The position numbers were made by a program, and so were the translations under genes. From an uncultured Bacteroidales bacterium (lineage in GTDB: Bacteria > Bacteroidota > Bacteroidia > Bacteroidales > UBA932), in contig CAKVBK010000043.1 of the NCBI GenBank assembly GCA_934725285.1, positions 1-14,435 on the forward strand: a stretch of 14,435 nt of DNA. The letters are read 5' to 3'. Below, in pieces: positions 5,729 through 14,254 of this stretch (its first letter is position 1; each line of letters begins with the position of its first letter). The notes beneath the pieces were generated by a model. The model was given only the letters and a program-made list of their open reading frames with translations, did not search any database and was not told the origin of the DNA.

Positions 5729-8266
5729 TCAGAACTTGAATTCCAGACCAAGAGTGACCACAAAACGGTTGTCATGGGGGACTTTCACCCCGTCCTTCAT
5801 CTCATAGCGGTGGGTCATTCTCCAGAAAGCATCAATCCTCAACACCCTGAATATGTTAGTGATACCAACGCCCATCTCCACATAAGGCCTGTTCAGTTTG
5901 CCCATCTTCTCCGGGAAAAGCATCACCGAACCGAAATTCTTGTCTCCGGTTATTCCGTTGTTCTCCTTCCTGACCGTCCCGTATGCAGCCCTCAACGATG
6001 CGACCTCTCTCCATTGCAATCTCTTCAGAAGCGGAATCTTGCCAAGGAAGAATCCTTTGAAATTATGCTCCCAAAAGAGTGTGACCCAAAGGTCCGACGC
6101 GAACTCGTAATAGTCCATGCAATTGAATGAATATCTTGAAAATGTGTACGTCCCGTTTCCTTCATGAATCTTGAGCATAGGATACGGTACCTTTCCGACA
6201 ATCGTTCCGGCGTTGAGATCGAACTTTGACAGTCCGACAGGAGGAATCGGCAGGACATAGTGGATGGACAGCTCGGGACGGAAATAAGTATATTCATTCT
6301 TGCCTATTCCCTTCACGGAAGCGATCAGGTCCATTGTCACCACAGGGTATTTTGAATAGAGGTAATGCTTGTCAAATGTCGCCCTCGTGACAATCTCATC
6401 CTTTGAGAAGCGCATCTGAAGATGAGCCTGATTGTAACCGACCGAATTGAAGTAATAGCCGCCGGGCGATACCATCGGAACGAACAGATTGGAGAATATC
6501 CTGCGGCTTTCCAGCGAGAATATCGTGTTGAAGCCCTGCGACCATTCACGCTGCCATGACAGAGAATAGTCGTTGACCATACTCATTTTCTGGCTGTTGG
6601 CCTTTGCGAGCACGGACGTCATCAGACTTCCGCTGCCGTAAATCGACGGACCTTTTCCCAACTGCATGGCGTCGTGCCTGTAAGAAAAGGTCAGCTTGCC
6701 GGTCGGCTGAGTGTTGAACATATATTCAAAGGTGCCTCCTCCCTTGAAAGTATGATCCTTGAAACCATAGGCCGCATAGCCCATCATCCGGAACTTACGG
6801 CTGAGCTTGTTGGTGGTGCGCAGCCCGAGCTGAACCCTGTCCCCCTCCAGTTCATTGAAGCTGTACAATGACGAATACGGGCCGAACCCGACATATTTAA
6901 GGTTGAGGAAACCGTTCACAAGCATTTCGGCCAAGGCATAGGCATCCTTGTAAAGAGGAACGTTCTGGATTGAATCCACCATATTGTATATGCCCTGCTC
7001 CTTGTCGCTCAAAGGGAACGGGCGCACACTCTGCCAATAGGTTTCATCGTTGTTCATCACATCCTTGCCGGCCTGGACCTGGGCGTTGATGTCATCCTTG
7101 TCCTCCTTCAAGGTTGTCTCAAAGTCCGGATTTGAATAGTCTATCTGCCTGTTGCCAAGAAATGAGATCATTTTGGAGGAGTCCCTCATCGTCACAGAGA
7201 AATCCACGTACATCCTGTCCTGCTTGTAGAACCAAGTTGAATCCGGAAGCCGCCGGTTCTCCACATCTATCGCCATATCTCTGACCCAGTTCACATTAGA
7301 CCCCTTCTTAAGTCTTACGTGGATGTCGCGTAGGGCATAGTCTCCGGCATCAATCGACATCTCTCCGTCAAATGTCGGCGAGGAGACCCACTTCGAAGGG
7401 TGGAACCTCACCTTGTAGGTCTTGCGCCCGTCGACCTGAAGGCTGTCGACAAGATAGTAGTTATAATATGTCGTTCCCACGGACGAGAGCGGGGACGGAA
7501 TCTCGATCTGGAATATGTTGATATAGTTGTCGTAGAAGTTTGTCTTCACATACATATTGCCGGTGAACTGGGCCAGCACCGGATCGTTCTCCACACCGGA
7601 GATCCTCGTGGCTTTTATGATCTCCCTGTCGGAAGGCGGATCCTTGCGGTGGTAGTACTTTGAGGTGGACTCGGAAATCAGCACCGGCAGGTAAGGCTGC
7701 CCGGAGACCACGGACGTGTCCATGTAGTCATAGACGAACCTGAAACTCTTCGGCAACATCCTTTTGATCATCCGGTTCTCCGGATTGGTCAAGTCAAGCT
7801 CCATCTTGGTGTACACGTCACAGCTGTACTTCGGCCTTCGTTCCGGATTGTTGCGGACCTTGGCTTCGTCTATCTTTCTCAGAATAGAGCGGATGTAGCT
7901 GTCGTCCGGCTTCACGACAGCCGCGCTGAGTTCGTCAACAACCGGCTTAAGAATAAAGACCACCTCATTGAAACTGTGCGGAGTGATTCGTTTGACCTGT
8001 TCCTCGTACCCCAGAATCGACGCAGAAAGCGCCGTCAGAGAATCAACCCTCGTTTCAAGAAAGAAATTGCCGTCAATGTCGGCCGAGACTCCGACCGTCG
8101 AGTTGAGGAAATATATTCCAGCGAAAGGGACTCCATCCCCAGTTGCGGCATCAAGCACGCGCCCCTTCACCTTTGTCGCTTGTGCGGAAGCGTCCGGGAG
8201 GAAAAGGGTCGTCAGCAGAATGGTCACAGATAGGATTCGGAGAATATGTCGTAAGTCGAATGTCAT
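5729..8266 (-). CDS. DUF5686/carboxypeptidase-regulatory-like outer-membrane protein
   Basis: From the ATG at 8264-8266 the protein has 845 residues. A signal peptide (hydrophobic run about 8-23, cleavage near ASAQA at 26-30) is followed by a carboxypeptidase-regulatory-like beta-sandwich (about 33-105, VKGRVLDAATGDGVPFAGIY) as seen at the N-terminus of SusC/TonB-dependent receptors. Next comes a long DUF5686 region, with a predicted outer-membrane beta-barrel in the second half: alternating aromatic strands ending in the terminal LGLEFKF, whose last Phe is typical of barrel proteins. There is no plug-domain motif, so it is not a TonB-dependent receptor. The family is common in Bacteroidetes and its function is not established. 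The frame extends to a TTG at 8300-8302, but this would overlap the DUF4783 gene and put 12 residues before the signal peptide. It begins 19 bases after the DUF4783 stop, so the two are probably one operon. Confidence 0.88.
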   Translation of the reverse strand: MTFDLRHILRILSVTILLTTLFLPDASAQATKVKGRVLDAATGDGVPFAGIYFLNSTVGVSADIDGNFFLETRVDSLTALSASILGYEEQVKRITPHSFNEVVFILKPVVDELSAAVVKPDDSYIRSILRKIDEAKVRNNPERRPKYSCDVYTKMELDLTNPENRMIKRMLPKSFRFVYDYMDTSVVSGQPYLPVLISESTSKYYHRKDPPSDREIIKATRISGVENDPVLAQFTGNMYVKTNFYDNYINIFQIEIPSPLSSVGTTYYNYYLVDSLQVDGRKTYKVRFHPSKWVSSPTFDGEMSIDAGDYALRDIHVRLKKGSNVNWVRDMAIDVENRRLPDSTWFYKQDRMYVDFSVTMRDSSKMISFLGNRQIDYSNPDFETTLKEDKDDINAQVQAGKDVMNNDETYWQSVRPFPLSDKEQGIYNMVDSIQNVPLYKDAYALAEMLVNGFLNLKYVGFGPYSSLYSFNELEGDRVQLGLRTTNKLSRKFRMMGYAAYGFKDHTFKGGGTFEYMFNTQPTGKLTFSYRHDAMQLGKGPSIYGSGSLMTSVLAKANSQKMSMVNDYSLSWQREWSQGFNTIFSLESRRIFSNLFVPMVSPGGYYFNSVGYNQAHLQMRFSKDEIVTRATFDKHYLYSKYPVVTMDLIASVKGIGKNEYTYFRPELSIHYVLPIPPVGLSKFDLNAGTIVGKVPYPMLKIHEGNGTYTFSRYSFNCMDYYEFASDLWVTLFWEHNFKGFFLGKIPLLKRLQWREVASLRAAYGTVRKENNGITGDKNFGSVMLFPEKMGKLNRPYVEMGVGITNIFRVLRIDAFWRMTHRYEMKDGVKVPHDNRFVVTLGLEFKF

Positions 8267-8285
8267 TTTCTGGAAAAGTGTCCAA

Positions 8286-8690
8286 TCATCGGATCCTGTC
8301 AATCTTCAGCTGCTGAATCTTGTAGCTGTCACCGCAGTTGCTGACAAAGATCGTGACCTCAAAAACTTCACCCCCGGCGTTCAGATAACCCAAAGCATAT
8401 TTGGAATTGGATCTGGAAGCCGTGTGGCTTATCTCGAACGAACGGGGGGTATGATTGTCAAAGAAGGCCTTCAGGATCTGCTTTGCCTGATTCTTGCTTG
8501 AATCATTTGTCGTGGACATGATCGTTATTTCGAGATTGTCCGCGAACCATGCCGACAGCCTTTCAGCGTCACCCTGCCCCAAATATTTGGCGATCGGGAC
8601 AAAGACATCATAACTGTCGGAGGAAGCATAGGAGCCCACCCCGAAAAGCAAAGCGGAAACCGCAAAGAATATTCTTGCGAAAGCCTTCAT
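8286..8690 (-). CDS. DUF4783 family secreted protein
   Basis: This is a 134-residue protein with a signal peptide (MKAFARIFFAVSALLFGVGS, cleavage likely after Tyr-Ala at 21-22). The mature part of about 112 residues resembles the DUF4783 family, with AKYLGQGDAERLSAWFADNL near its start and a closing strand-rich section (YKIQQLKIDRIR). The layout, helices and then a curved sheet, is what an NTF2-like fold would give, but this is inference and no active-site residues are apparent. It is predicted to be periplasmic. DUF4783 genes are, as I recall, often found beside rlmH in Bacteroidales; here rlmH lies divergently 52 bases away. The stop is 19 bases before the DUF5686 start. Only an imperfect -7 (GGTATTTG, 8710-8717) is visible upstream. 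Function is unknown. Confidence 0.82.
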   Translation of the reverse strand: MKAFARIFFAVSALLFGVGSYASSDSYDVFVPIAKYLGQGDAERLSAWFADNLEITIMSTTNDSSKNQAKQILKAFFDNHTPRSFEISHTASRSNSKYALGYLNAGGEVFEVTIFVSNCGDSYKIQQLKIDRIR

Positions 8691-8729
8691 AACGCGAATA
8701 GTTTAGTTGCAAATACCGAGCCACTTTCT

Positions 8730-8737
8730 TATTTTTG
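8730..8737 (+). promoter_or_regulatory. Putative Bacteroidetes -7 promoter element directly in front of rlmH
   Basis: TATTTTTG followed by CA is an exact TAnnTTTG match, ending 5 bases before the rlmH ATG at 8743. A TTGC sits at the 19-base -33 spacing (8707-8710). Transcription would start at or next to the ATG, giving a nearly leaderless rlmH-kinase message. The same site makes the upstream TTG (8707-8709) an unlikely start. Confidence 0.5.
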
Positions 8738-8742
8738 CACAT

Positions 8743-9216
8743 ATGAAAATCAGCTTGCTCACAGTCGGCAAGACCGACATCGGTTGGGTGCGGGAAGGTT
8801 TGGGGACATATTCATCCAGACTTTCCCATTATGTACCGTTCAACATCATCGAGATTCCTGAACTGAAAAACGTTTCCGCGCTCACTAAAACGCAGATAAA
8901 GGAGAAGGAAGGCGAACTGATTCTGAAATGTGTCAAAGCGTCAGACAGGATCATACTCCTTGACGAGCGGGGCAAGGAATACCGTTCCGTCGAATTCGCA
9001 GGTGAAATCGAGAGGATGATGGCCGGTGGTGGCAAAGATATTGTATTCATCATCGGCGGAGCCTACGGATTCTCTGATGCCGTCTATGCCAGAAGCGACG
9101 GGAAGATGTCTCTTTCTAAAATGACATTCTCGCACCAGATGGTCAGGACAATATTCACCGAACAGCTCTACAGGGCATTCACAATCATTAAAGGGGAACC
9201 TTACCACCACGAATGA
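8743..9216 (+). CDS. rlmH: 23S rRNA (pseudouridine-1915-N3)-methyltransferase
   Basis: RlmH is the SAM-dependent SPOUT (trefoil-knot) enzyme that N3-methylates pseudouridine 1915 in helix 69 of 23S rRNA on assembled 70S ribosomes. The protein from the ATG at 8743 has 157 residues, the standard family length; the TTG 36 bases earlier would add a non-conserved extension and lies upstream of the promoter-like element. Family motifs are clear: LLDERGKEYRS in the first half, FIIGGAYGFSD in the knot, and the C-terminal signature HQMVRTIFTEQLYRAFTIIK then GEPYHHE. The stop overlaps the kinase start by four bases (ATGA at 9213-9216). Co-transcription and translational coupling with the kinase follow from that overlap. 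Nothing looks truncated. Confidence 0.96.
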   Translation: MKISLLTVGKTDIGWVREGLGTYSSRLSHYVPFNIIEIPELKNVSALTKTQIKEKEGELILKCVKASDRIILLDERGKEYRSVEFAGEIERMMAGGGKDIVFIIGGAYGFSDAVYARSDGKMSLSKMTFSHQMVRTIFTEQLYRAFTIIKGEPYHHE

Positions 9217-12200
9217 GCAAAAGAAAGTTTGGCATACGGAACTTCATCATCGGGGGATTTCTGGCGTTCGCTGTCATCCTTATAATCTTCTCATTGTCTG
9301 TAAACAAGCTTCCGGGCAACACTGAAAGAGCCGCCTCAGAAATCAGCAGGACCGCCAGCGCGAGGATGCACATTCTTGATGAATATATCAGTTCGGCTCT
9401 GTCGGCGGACCGGAGAACATGGGCAGGGCAGGACGATGTGCCGGGTGATATGGTCATCTACCGCTACATAGACGACACCCTCCAGTCTTGGAGCAACCAG
9501 TTTCCGGTCAGGAACGATGACATAGGCTCCAGAATAGTGTTTCCGCGGCTATCCAAACCGAGAGAGAGTCTGTATTCCCCTCTCTCCGAGGTTACCGAAG
9601 AGGTCACGTTCGTCAACTACGGCCAGAAATGGTACCTCGTCAAAGCACGGGATCTTGGTGCAAGGAAGGTGATAGCAGGTCTTGAAATCGTGGACTCTAT
9701 GTCAGACAAAAGTCCCAACGGGGTGAACAAGAAGCTCGGGCTCGGCAGGGGGTATGCGATTGTCCCGCTGTCTGAAAGCAGCGGATCCGCGGTAACCCTT
9801 GATGGCAGGCCGGTGTTCAAGATTGTGGCGGACTCTATGGCCGGAAGATCCGCGACGGCGCACTCCACGATGATATGGTTCGCGATCGTGTGCTTTGTCA
9901 TAGCATCTTTGCTTCACCTGTCCGGGAAACGCAGCCTTAAACGCCTTATGCTTGTCCTGCCAGGGCTTTTGGCAGTGATAACGGCCGCATATTTCTGGGG
10001 CGAGAACATCAAGAACAGCTCAAAGCTGTTCTCCCCCACCGTCTATGCGGACGGACAGCTGTTCAATTCCCTGGGGGCCGTGCTGATAGCGTCAATGCTC
10101 ATAGTGCTGTGTGTCTGCTGCATATTCGTGACCAGAAACGACATACACAGAAGAATACTAAGGTCAAGGCACATCAAAGGGACGCTTTGGATCTATGCGG
10201 TCAGCATTTTCATGCTGATTGCCGGTGTGCTTGCCTATGTCCACGTGATCTTCAGGAGTATAATTCTCAATTCAAACATCTCACTGGAATTGTACAGGCT
10301 CAATGATCTGAATATCTTCAGCCTGCTTGTCTACCTGATGCTCACATGCCTGCTGCTGACCATCCCTCTGCTGACCCAAATGATTATGCCGGCGCTAAAG
10401 AGACTGCTTGGAATAAGGCACGATATGTTCTCTGCCGGTGGAAGGGCGGTCACTGCTGTGATTTTCTCGGCCTACCTGGTTGGCATGGCCGGTTTTCTCG
10501 GTTTCCGTAAGGAAAAGGACAGAGTGAATGTCTGGGCCAACAGGCTTTCCATAGAAAGAGACATCAGTCTGGAACTGGATCTGAAACGTGTCGAGGACAA
10601 GATCGCTGCCGACAGGCTTATCGCAAGTCTATCGATTCTCGAAAACAGCAACAGCATCATTTTAAACAGAATAGCAGAAAGTTACCTATTCAGGGTCGCT
10701 CAGGATTACGACATCATGGTGGATCTTTTCCCTGAAAACGAGAAAGATCAGAAGTCACTTGCCTTCTTTAGGAAAATGATTTCCGGAGGGACTTCGATTT
10801 CCGAGGGATCAAGATTCAGCTATATGCGAGACGCCAAAGGACACAGCATGTACGTCGGCAGCTTTGCCTATTATAATTATGGCAGCGGGGTGACGATGAT
10901 GCTTCTGCGTGTTTCGCCGAAATCAAATCGCGAGAACAAAGGCTATGCAAGGATCCTTGGATATTCAGCGCCGGGGGATGTGCTGATACCGGCGAGGTAT
11001 TCCTACGCCAAATATTCCAACAAAACACTATCTTCTTACAAAGGGAACTATTCCTACCCGACGATTGTGGACTCCGAGCTTGAAGAGGAGATAAACAATG
11101 CCGAAGACGGGGTTGTCAGACTCAACGGGTATACCCATTTCGTGAACAAAGTCTCCGACAACGACCTTATCATCGTGTCCAGACCAACCACGGAAAATTT
11201 CAATTATTTTGTGGCGTTCCTTTTCCTGACGCTGATTTTTTATTTCTGCCTTACGCTTCTCACCCTGACTCGCGTGCACCCAAGACAAAGAGAAAGCAAC
11301 TATTACAAATCCAGAATCAATTCGGCGATGATGCTCGCCCTGATCATGACATTGATCACCCTCGCGACTGTCAGTGTGCTGTTCGTGTACAGAAGAAACA
11401 ACGCCAATCTGAAGTCTTCGATGGCGGACAAGATCAACACACTTCAGGCCCTGCTTCAGGCAAGATGCCGTTTTGCCCATGATTTCACGGATCTGAACAC
11501 ACAGGAGGCCGCCAATATGATCGAGGACATCAGCAACACGATGAAATCCGACATAACGATCTACACCACGAGCGGGAAGGAGTTCAGGTCAACCACACCG
11601 GAAGTGTTCGACATGATGCTCCTCGGCACGAGAATGAACCAGAACGCATTTGAAAGCATCATCTACAAAAACAAACGATATTACATCGGACGTGAGGACA
11701 TCGGCTCCAAGCCGACATATTTCCTCTACGCGCCTGTGTTCAACGCACAGGGAAAGATGATCGCCATAATGTGCTCACCTTTCACCGACGAGAGCTTCGA
11801 TTTCAAGTCAGAGGCTGTACTGCACTCACTTACCGTGGTCACTGTGTTTATGATCTTGCTCCTGCTTGCCAGGTTCATAACAGCCACTGCCGTCGACAAG
11901 ATGTTCAAGCCTCTCTCAGAGATGGGACGCAAGATGAACGAGGCCAGCATCAACAATCTTGAATACATCGTCTACGAGAGGGACGACGAGGTCGCCAGGC
12001 TTGTCCGGGCATACAACCTGATGGTGCACGACCTGTACAACTCCACCAAAAAGCTTACCCAGGCGGAGAGAGACAAGGCTTGGGCCACCATGGCACGCCA
12101 GGTCGCGCACGAGATCAAAAATCCGCTCACTCCCATCAAGCTTCAGATTCAGAGACTTATCCGACTGAAAATGAACGGGAACCCTGTCTGGGTGGACAGA

Positions 12201-12773
12201 TTCGACGAGATTTCCGAGGAGGTCCTCAAACAGATAGATCTGCTGGCAGACACAGCCAACGAGTTCTCCACGTTCGCCAAGCTTTACACCGAAGAGCCTG
12301 TCGAGATTGACCTGGACAAGTTGCTGAAAGAGGAAATCGATCTGTTTGACAGCAGGGAAAACATCAGGTTCTCATACATGGGACTTGACAACGCCACGGT
12401 GAACGGGCCTAAACCTCAATTGACGCGTGTGTTCGTCAATCTGATCAACAATGCCGTGCAGGCGATCGAGAACGCGCAGTCCGAGGCCCAAGAAAGAGAC
12501 GGGCAACCATTCCTCGGCCAGATTGTGATCTCGCTCAGGCTCTCAAGCAAGGATGGATTCTACGATATAGTGTTTGAGGACAACGGCCCCGGAGTCACAG
12601 ACGAGAACAGAGCCAAACTCTTCACCCCTAATTTCACGACCAAGAGCAACGGCACCGGACTCGGGCTGTCAATCTGCAGGAATATTCTCGAGAAATGCAA
12701 TGGCGAGATATTCTATTCCAAGTCGTTCGCTCTCAAAGGGGCGTGCTTCACAGTACGTTTTCCGAAAGGTTGA
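9213..12773 (+). CDS. NtrY-like multi-pass sensor histidine kinase
   Basis: This 1186-residue inner-membrane kinase has about ten hydrophobic helices (near 11-30, 220-236, 243-262, 285-306, 324-347, 368-388, 409-430, 664-686, 704-726, 869-890). With the N-terminus inside, they leave three large extracytoplasmic parts: 31-219, 431-663 and 727-868. The last resembles a single Cache/PDC sensor (ITIYTTSGKEFRS, then YAPVFNAQGKMIAIM). A HAMP-like linker (about 885-945) leads to the kinase core: H-box QVAHEIKNPLTPIKLQIQ with phospho-acceptor His966, N-box VNLINNAVQAI (Asn1080), G1 DNGPGV (1123-1128), F-box LFTPNFTTK and G2 GTGLGL (1147-1152). All catalytic motifs are intact. The HEIKNPLTPIK H-box and HAMP arrangement place it near NtrY-type kinases. 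No receiver domain is attached and no response regulator is in the window, so its partner and signal are unknown. The ATG overlaps the rlmH stop. Confidence 0.93.
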   Translation: MSKRKFGIRNFIIGGFLAFAVILIIFSLSVNKLPGNTERAASEISRTASARMHILDEYISSALSADRRTWAGQDDVPGDMVIYRYIDDTLQSWSNQFPVRNDDIGSRIVFPRLSKPRESLYSPLSEVTEEVTFVNYGQKWYLVKARDLGARKVIAGLEIVDSMSDKSPNGVNKKLGLGRGYAIVPLSESSGSAVTLDGRPVFKIVADSMAGRSATAHSTMIWFAIVCFVIASLLHLSGKRSLKRLMLVLPGLLAVITAAYFWGENIKNSSKLFSPTVYADGQLFNSLGAVLIASMLIVLCVCCIFVTRNDIHRRILRSRHIKGTLWIYAVSIFMLIAGVLAYVHVIFRSIILNSNISLELYRLNDLNIFSLLVYLMLTCLLLTIPLLTQMIMPALKRLLGIRHDMFSAGGRAVTAVIFSAYLVGMAGFLGFRKEKDRVNVWANRLSIERDISLELDLKRVEDKIAADRLIASLSILENSNSIILNRIAESYLFRVAQDYDIMVDLFPENEKDQKSLAFFRKMISGGTSISEGSRFSYMRDAKGHSMYVGSFAYYNYGSGVTMMLLRVSPKSNRENKGYARILGYSAPGDVLIPARYSYAKYSNKTLSSYKGNYSYPTIVDSELEEEINNAEDGVVRLNGYTHFVNKVSDNDLIIVSRPTTENFNYFVAFLFLTLIFYFCLTLLTLTRVHPRQRESNYYKSRINSAMMLALIMTLITLATVSVLFVYRRNNANLKSSMADKINTLQALLQARCRFAHDFTDLNTQEAANMIEDISNTMKSDITIYTTSGKEFRSTTPEVFDMMLLGTRMNQNAFESIIYKNKRYYIGREDIGSKPTYFLYAPVFNAQGKMIAIMCSPFTDESFDFKSEAVLHSLTVVTVFMILLLLARFITATAVDKMFKPLSEMGRKMNEASINNLEYIVYERDDEVARLVRAYNLMVHDLYNSTKKLTQAERDKAWATMARQVAHEIKNPLTPIKLQIQRLIRLKMNGNPVWVDRFDEISEEVLKQIDLLADTANEFSTFAKLYTEEPVEIDLDKLLKEEIDLFDSRENIRFSYMGLDNATVNGPKPQLTRVFVNLINNAVQAIENAQSEAQERDGQPFLGQIVISLRLSSKDGFYDIVFEDNGPGVTDENRAKLFTPNFTTKSNGTGLGLSICRNILEKCNGEIFYSKSFALKGACFTVRFPKG

Positions 12774-12814
12774 ACGACAGAGATTCCCAGGCCAATTGCA
12801 GCCGTCACAGGGAT

Positions 12815-13402
12815 TCAGAGAATAAGAAGCAATGCGCTAAGGACCAACGCGCAGGCCAGGATTATGTCGATAAGACGTCCGTGTTTCTCTGTCAGGCTGT
12901 TAAGCCATGAACCAGCCACAAGCCAGACCAGATTCGCCACCGGCCCGGCAAGGACAAGCATCACCGCCACCTTGGCAAGTTCCGCGAGAGAGCTTGAATA
13001 TGGCAGCACGAATGTGCTGAGGGCTGTAAAGCAGAACATCCAGACCTTGGCGTTTGTAAGTTCTATGACAAAGCCCGTCAAGAATGTGCAGGACCGGGCC
13101 ATCTCATCCTTTGGCCTGCCGGAACGGATGATGATCATAGCAGCAAGGCAGACCATATAGAGAGCGCCGGCGTAGGCAAGCCACTTGGCGTACTGTCCGA
13201 GAAAATCACCAAGATAATGCGTGATCAGAAGGATTGCCGTGTCAATCACGGCGAATCCTCCGACGAATCCCCACCAGATCCTCATCGCGTTCCGCCTTCC
13301 AAAGTGAATTCCTGAATGGAACGCGCACAGGTTGGAAGGCCCAGGAGTATAGCCAAGGGCAAGAATGTAGAGAAGAAGCGACGGAAGCATCTGGCAAGGC
13401 AT
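12815..13402 (-). CDS. LysE/RhtB-family amino-acid exporter-like protein
   Basis: The protein has 195 residues from the ATG at 13400-13402. It matches the LysE translocator family: about six membrane helices, total length near 200, and the signature LGYTPGPSNLCAF (about 16-28) where family members have a PGP motif at the end of helix 1. The following GIHFGRRNAMRIWWGFVGG fits the conserved G-x(n)-G-R/G-x(n)-G stretch before helix 2. LysE-family proteins export amino acids or related small molecules across the inner membrane; the substrate cannot be told from sequence. The frame opens at a TTG (13409-13411) next to the upstream stop; the ATG at 13402 is preferred, and a second ATG at 13390 is possible. 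It follows the phosphatase-fold gene by nine bases, so the two are probably co-transcribed. It converges on the kinase gene with a 41-base gap, where I see no clear terminator. Confidence 0.85.
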   Translation of the reverse strand: MPCQMLPSLLLYILALGYTPGPSNLCAFHSGIHFGRRNAMRIWWGFVGGFAVIDTAILLITHYLGDFLGQYAKWLAYAGALYMVCLAAMIIIRSGRPKDEMARSCTFLTGFVIELTNAKVWMFCFTALSTFVLPYSSSLAELAKVAVMLVLAGPVANLVWLVAGSWLNSLTEKHGRLIDIILACALVLSALLLIL

Positions 13403-13411
13403 ATCCAGCAA

Positions 13412-14194
13412 TTATTTTAGTCTGACCTCTACGAAGAGTGGAAGGTGATCTGAAGCATGGGTGACATCTCCGTCCCGGAACTCGGTACATACTTCAGACT
13501 TCAGGACTTTCACCTTTGCCCCGTTATTCAGAAGCATAATGTAGTCAATGCATGCCGCAGGATTGTCGGACGGGAACGTCGGATCCAATCTCGACAGGAT
13601 CGTCCAATCCTTAAGCAGGAGTCTGATCGGATTACTGTCCGGATCCGAATTCAAATCCCCGCACAGGAACACCGGCTTGCCGCTTCCTGAATATTTTGCC
13701 TTCAGAGTCTCACTTATCTGACGTGCCTGATCGGTACGCGCGGCATCGGAGACGTGGTCAAGATGAGTAGAGGCGAAAACATAGCGCTTAGTCTCCACAA
13801 CCACGCAGACACGAGGTTCAGCGCCGACCCCAAGCGGCATATTGATGGCATATTCATCAATCACTTTATCCTTGGTAACAAGGCCCTCTCCGTAGGAACC
13901 TCCCATGTAAGGCATCGCTCCGCGGTAGGCATAATGCCACTTTTCTCCAAGACATTCCGCCAGATGCCTTGTCTGGTAGACATTGTGCCGGCGGTTGCAG
14001 CTGTCCTGCTCGTTAATGGCCACGGAACGCGCGCCTTTCTCCCTTATCATCGCGGCCACCTCAGGAGCGCTGTCTTTTGTGTATTTGGAAAACACTCCGA
14101 CATTGTATGTCATCAACTTAACGGACGAGCACCCACACGCCATGATGCAGCTGGCGGCACCCATACAAAGAATCCGGCTAAAAGATAGTCTCAT
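13412..14194 (-). CDS. Exported endonuclease/exonuclease/phosphatase (EEP)-fold protein
   Basis: From the ATG at 14192-14194 the protein has 260 residues; the frame also opens at a GTG (14237-14239), which would put 15 residues before the signal peptide. The N-terminus (RILCMGAASCIMACGCSS) is a signal sequence with Cys20 and Cys22 as possible lipidation sites, though the lipobox (IMAC) is imperfect. The EEP metal/active-site set is present: TYN (29-31), Glu62 in INEQD, His144 in STHLDH, GDLNSDP (179-185), Asp217 in IDYIML and Asp249-His250 in ASDHLPLFVEV. The family includes DNases, sphingomyelinases and inositol or other phosphodiesterases, all Mg-dependent. The intact residues suggest activity, but not the substrate. 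It is predicted to act outside the cytoplasm, probably membrane-anchored. The LysE-type exporter gene starts nine bases downstream. Confidence 0.86.
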   Translation of the reverse strand: MRLSFSRILCMGAASCIMACGCSSVKLMTYNVGVFSKYTKDSAPEVAAMIREKGARSVAINEQDSCNRRHNVYQTRHLAECLGEKWHYAYRGAMPYMGGSYGEGLVTKDKVIDEYAINMPLGVGAEPRVCVVVETKRYVFASTHLDHVSDAARTDQARQISETLKAKYSGSGKPVFLCGDLNSDPDSNPIRLLLKDWTILSRLDPTFPSDNPAACIDYIMLLNNGAKVKVLKSEVCTEFRDGDVTHASDHLPLFVEVRLK

Positions 14195-14254
14195 AACAAA
14201 AGATGAATTAATACAATAAAAATAGTCAGAATATTCCACTTTTCCAAATAACGC

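Noticed and set aside
8267..8302. Longer DUF5686 start at the TTG of 8300-8302
   Set aside because: It overlaps the DUF4783 coding region and would bury the signal peptide behind 12 polar residues.
11028..11480. Minus-strand open frame (150 codons) inside the kinase gene
   Set aside because: It is antisense to the kinase's membrane and sensor region; its composition looks like a shadow of the coding strand.
9213..12773. ntrY-ntrX nitrogen two-component system
   Set aside because: The H-box and overall plan are NtrY-like, but no receiver or sigma-54 activator gene is present and the sensor part is much larger, so a nitrogen role is not supported.
12774..12814. Bidirectional terminator between the convergent kinase and LysE genes
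   Set aside because: I looked for an inverted repeat in this 41-base gap and found no convincing stem or T-tract.
14195..14239. Longer start for the EEP-fold protein at the GTG of 14237-14239
   Set aside because: It would place 15 residues in front of a normal positively charged, hydrophobic signal sequence that already begins with ATG at 14194.
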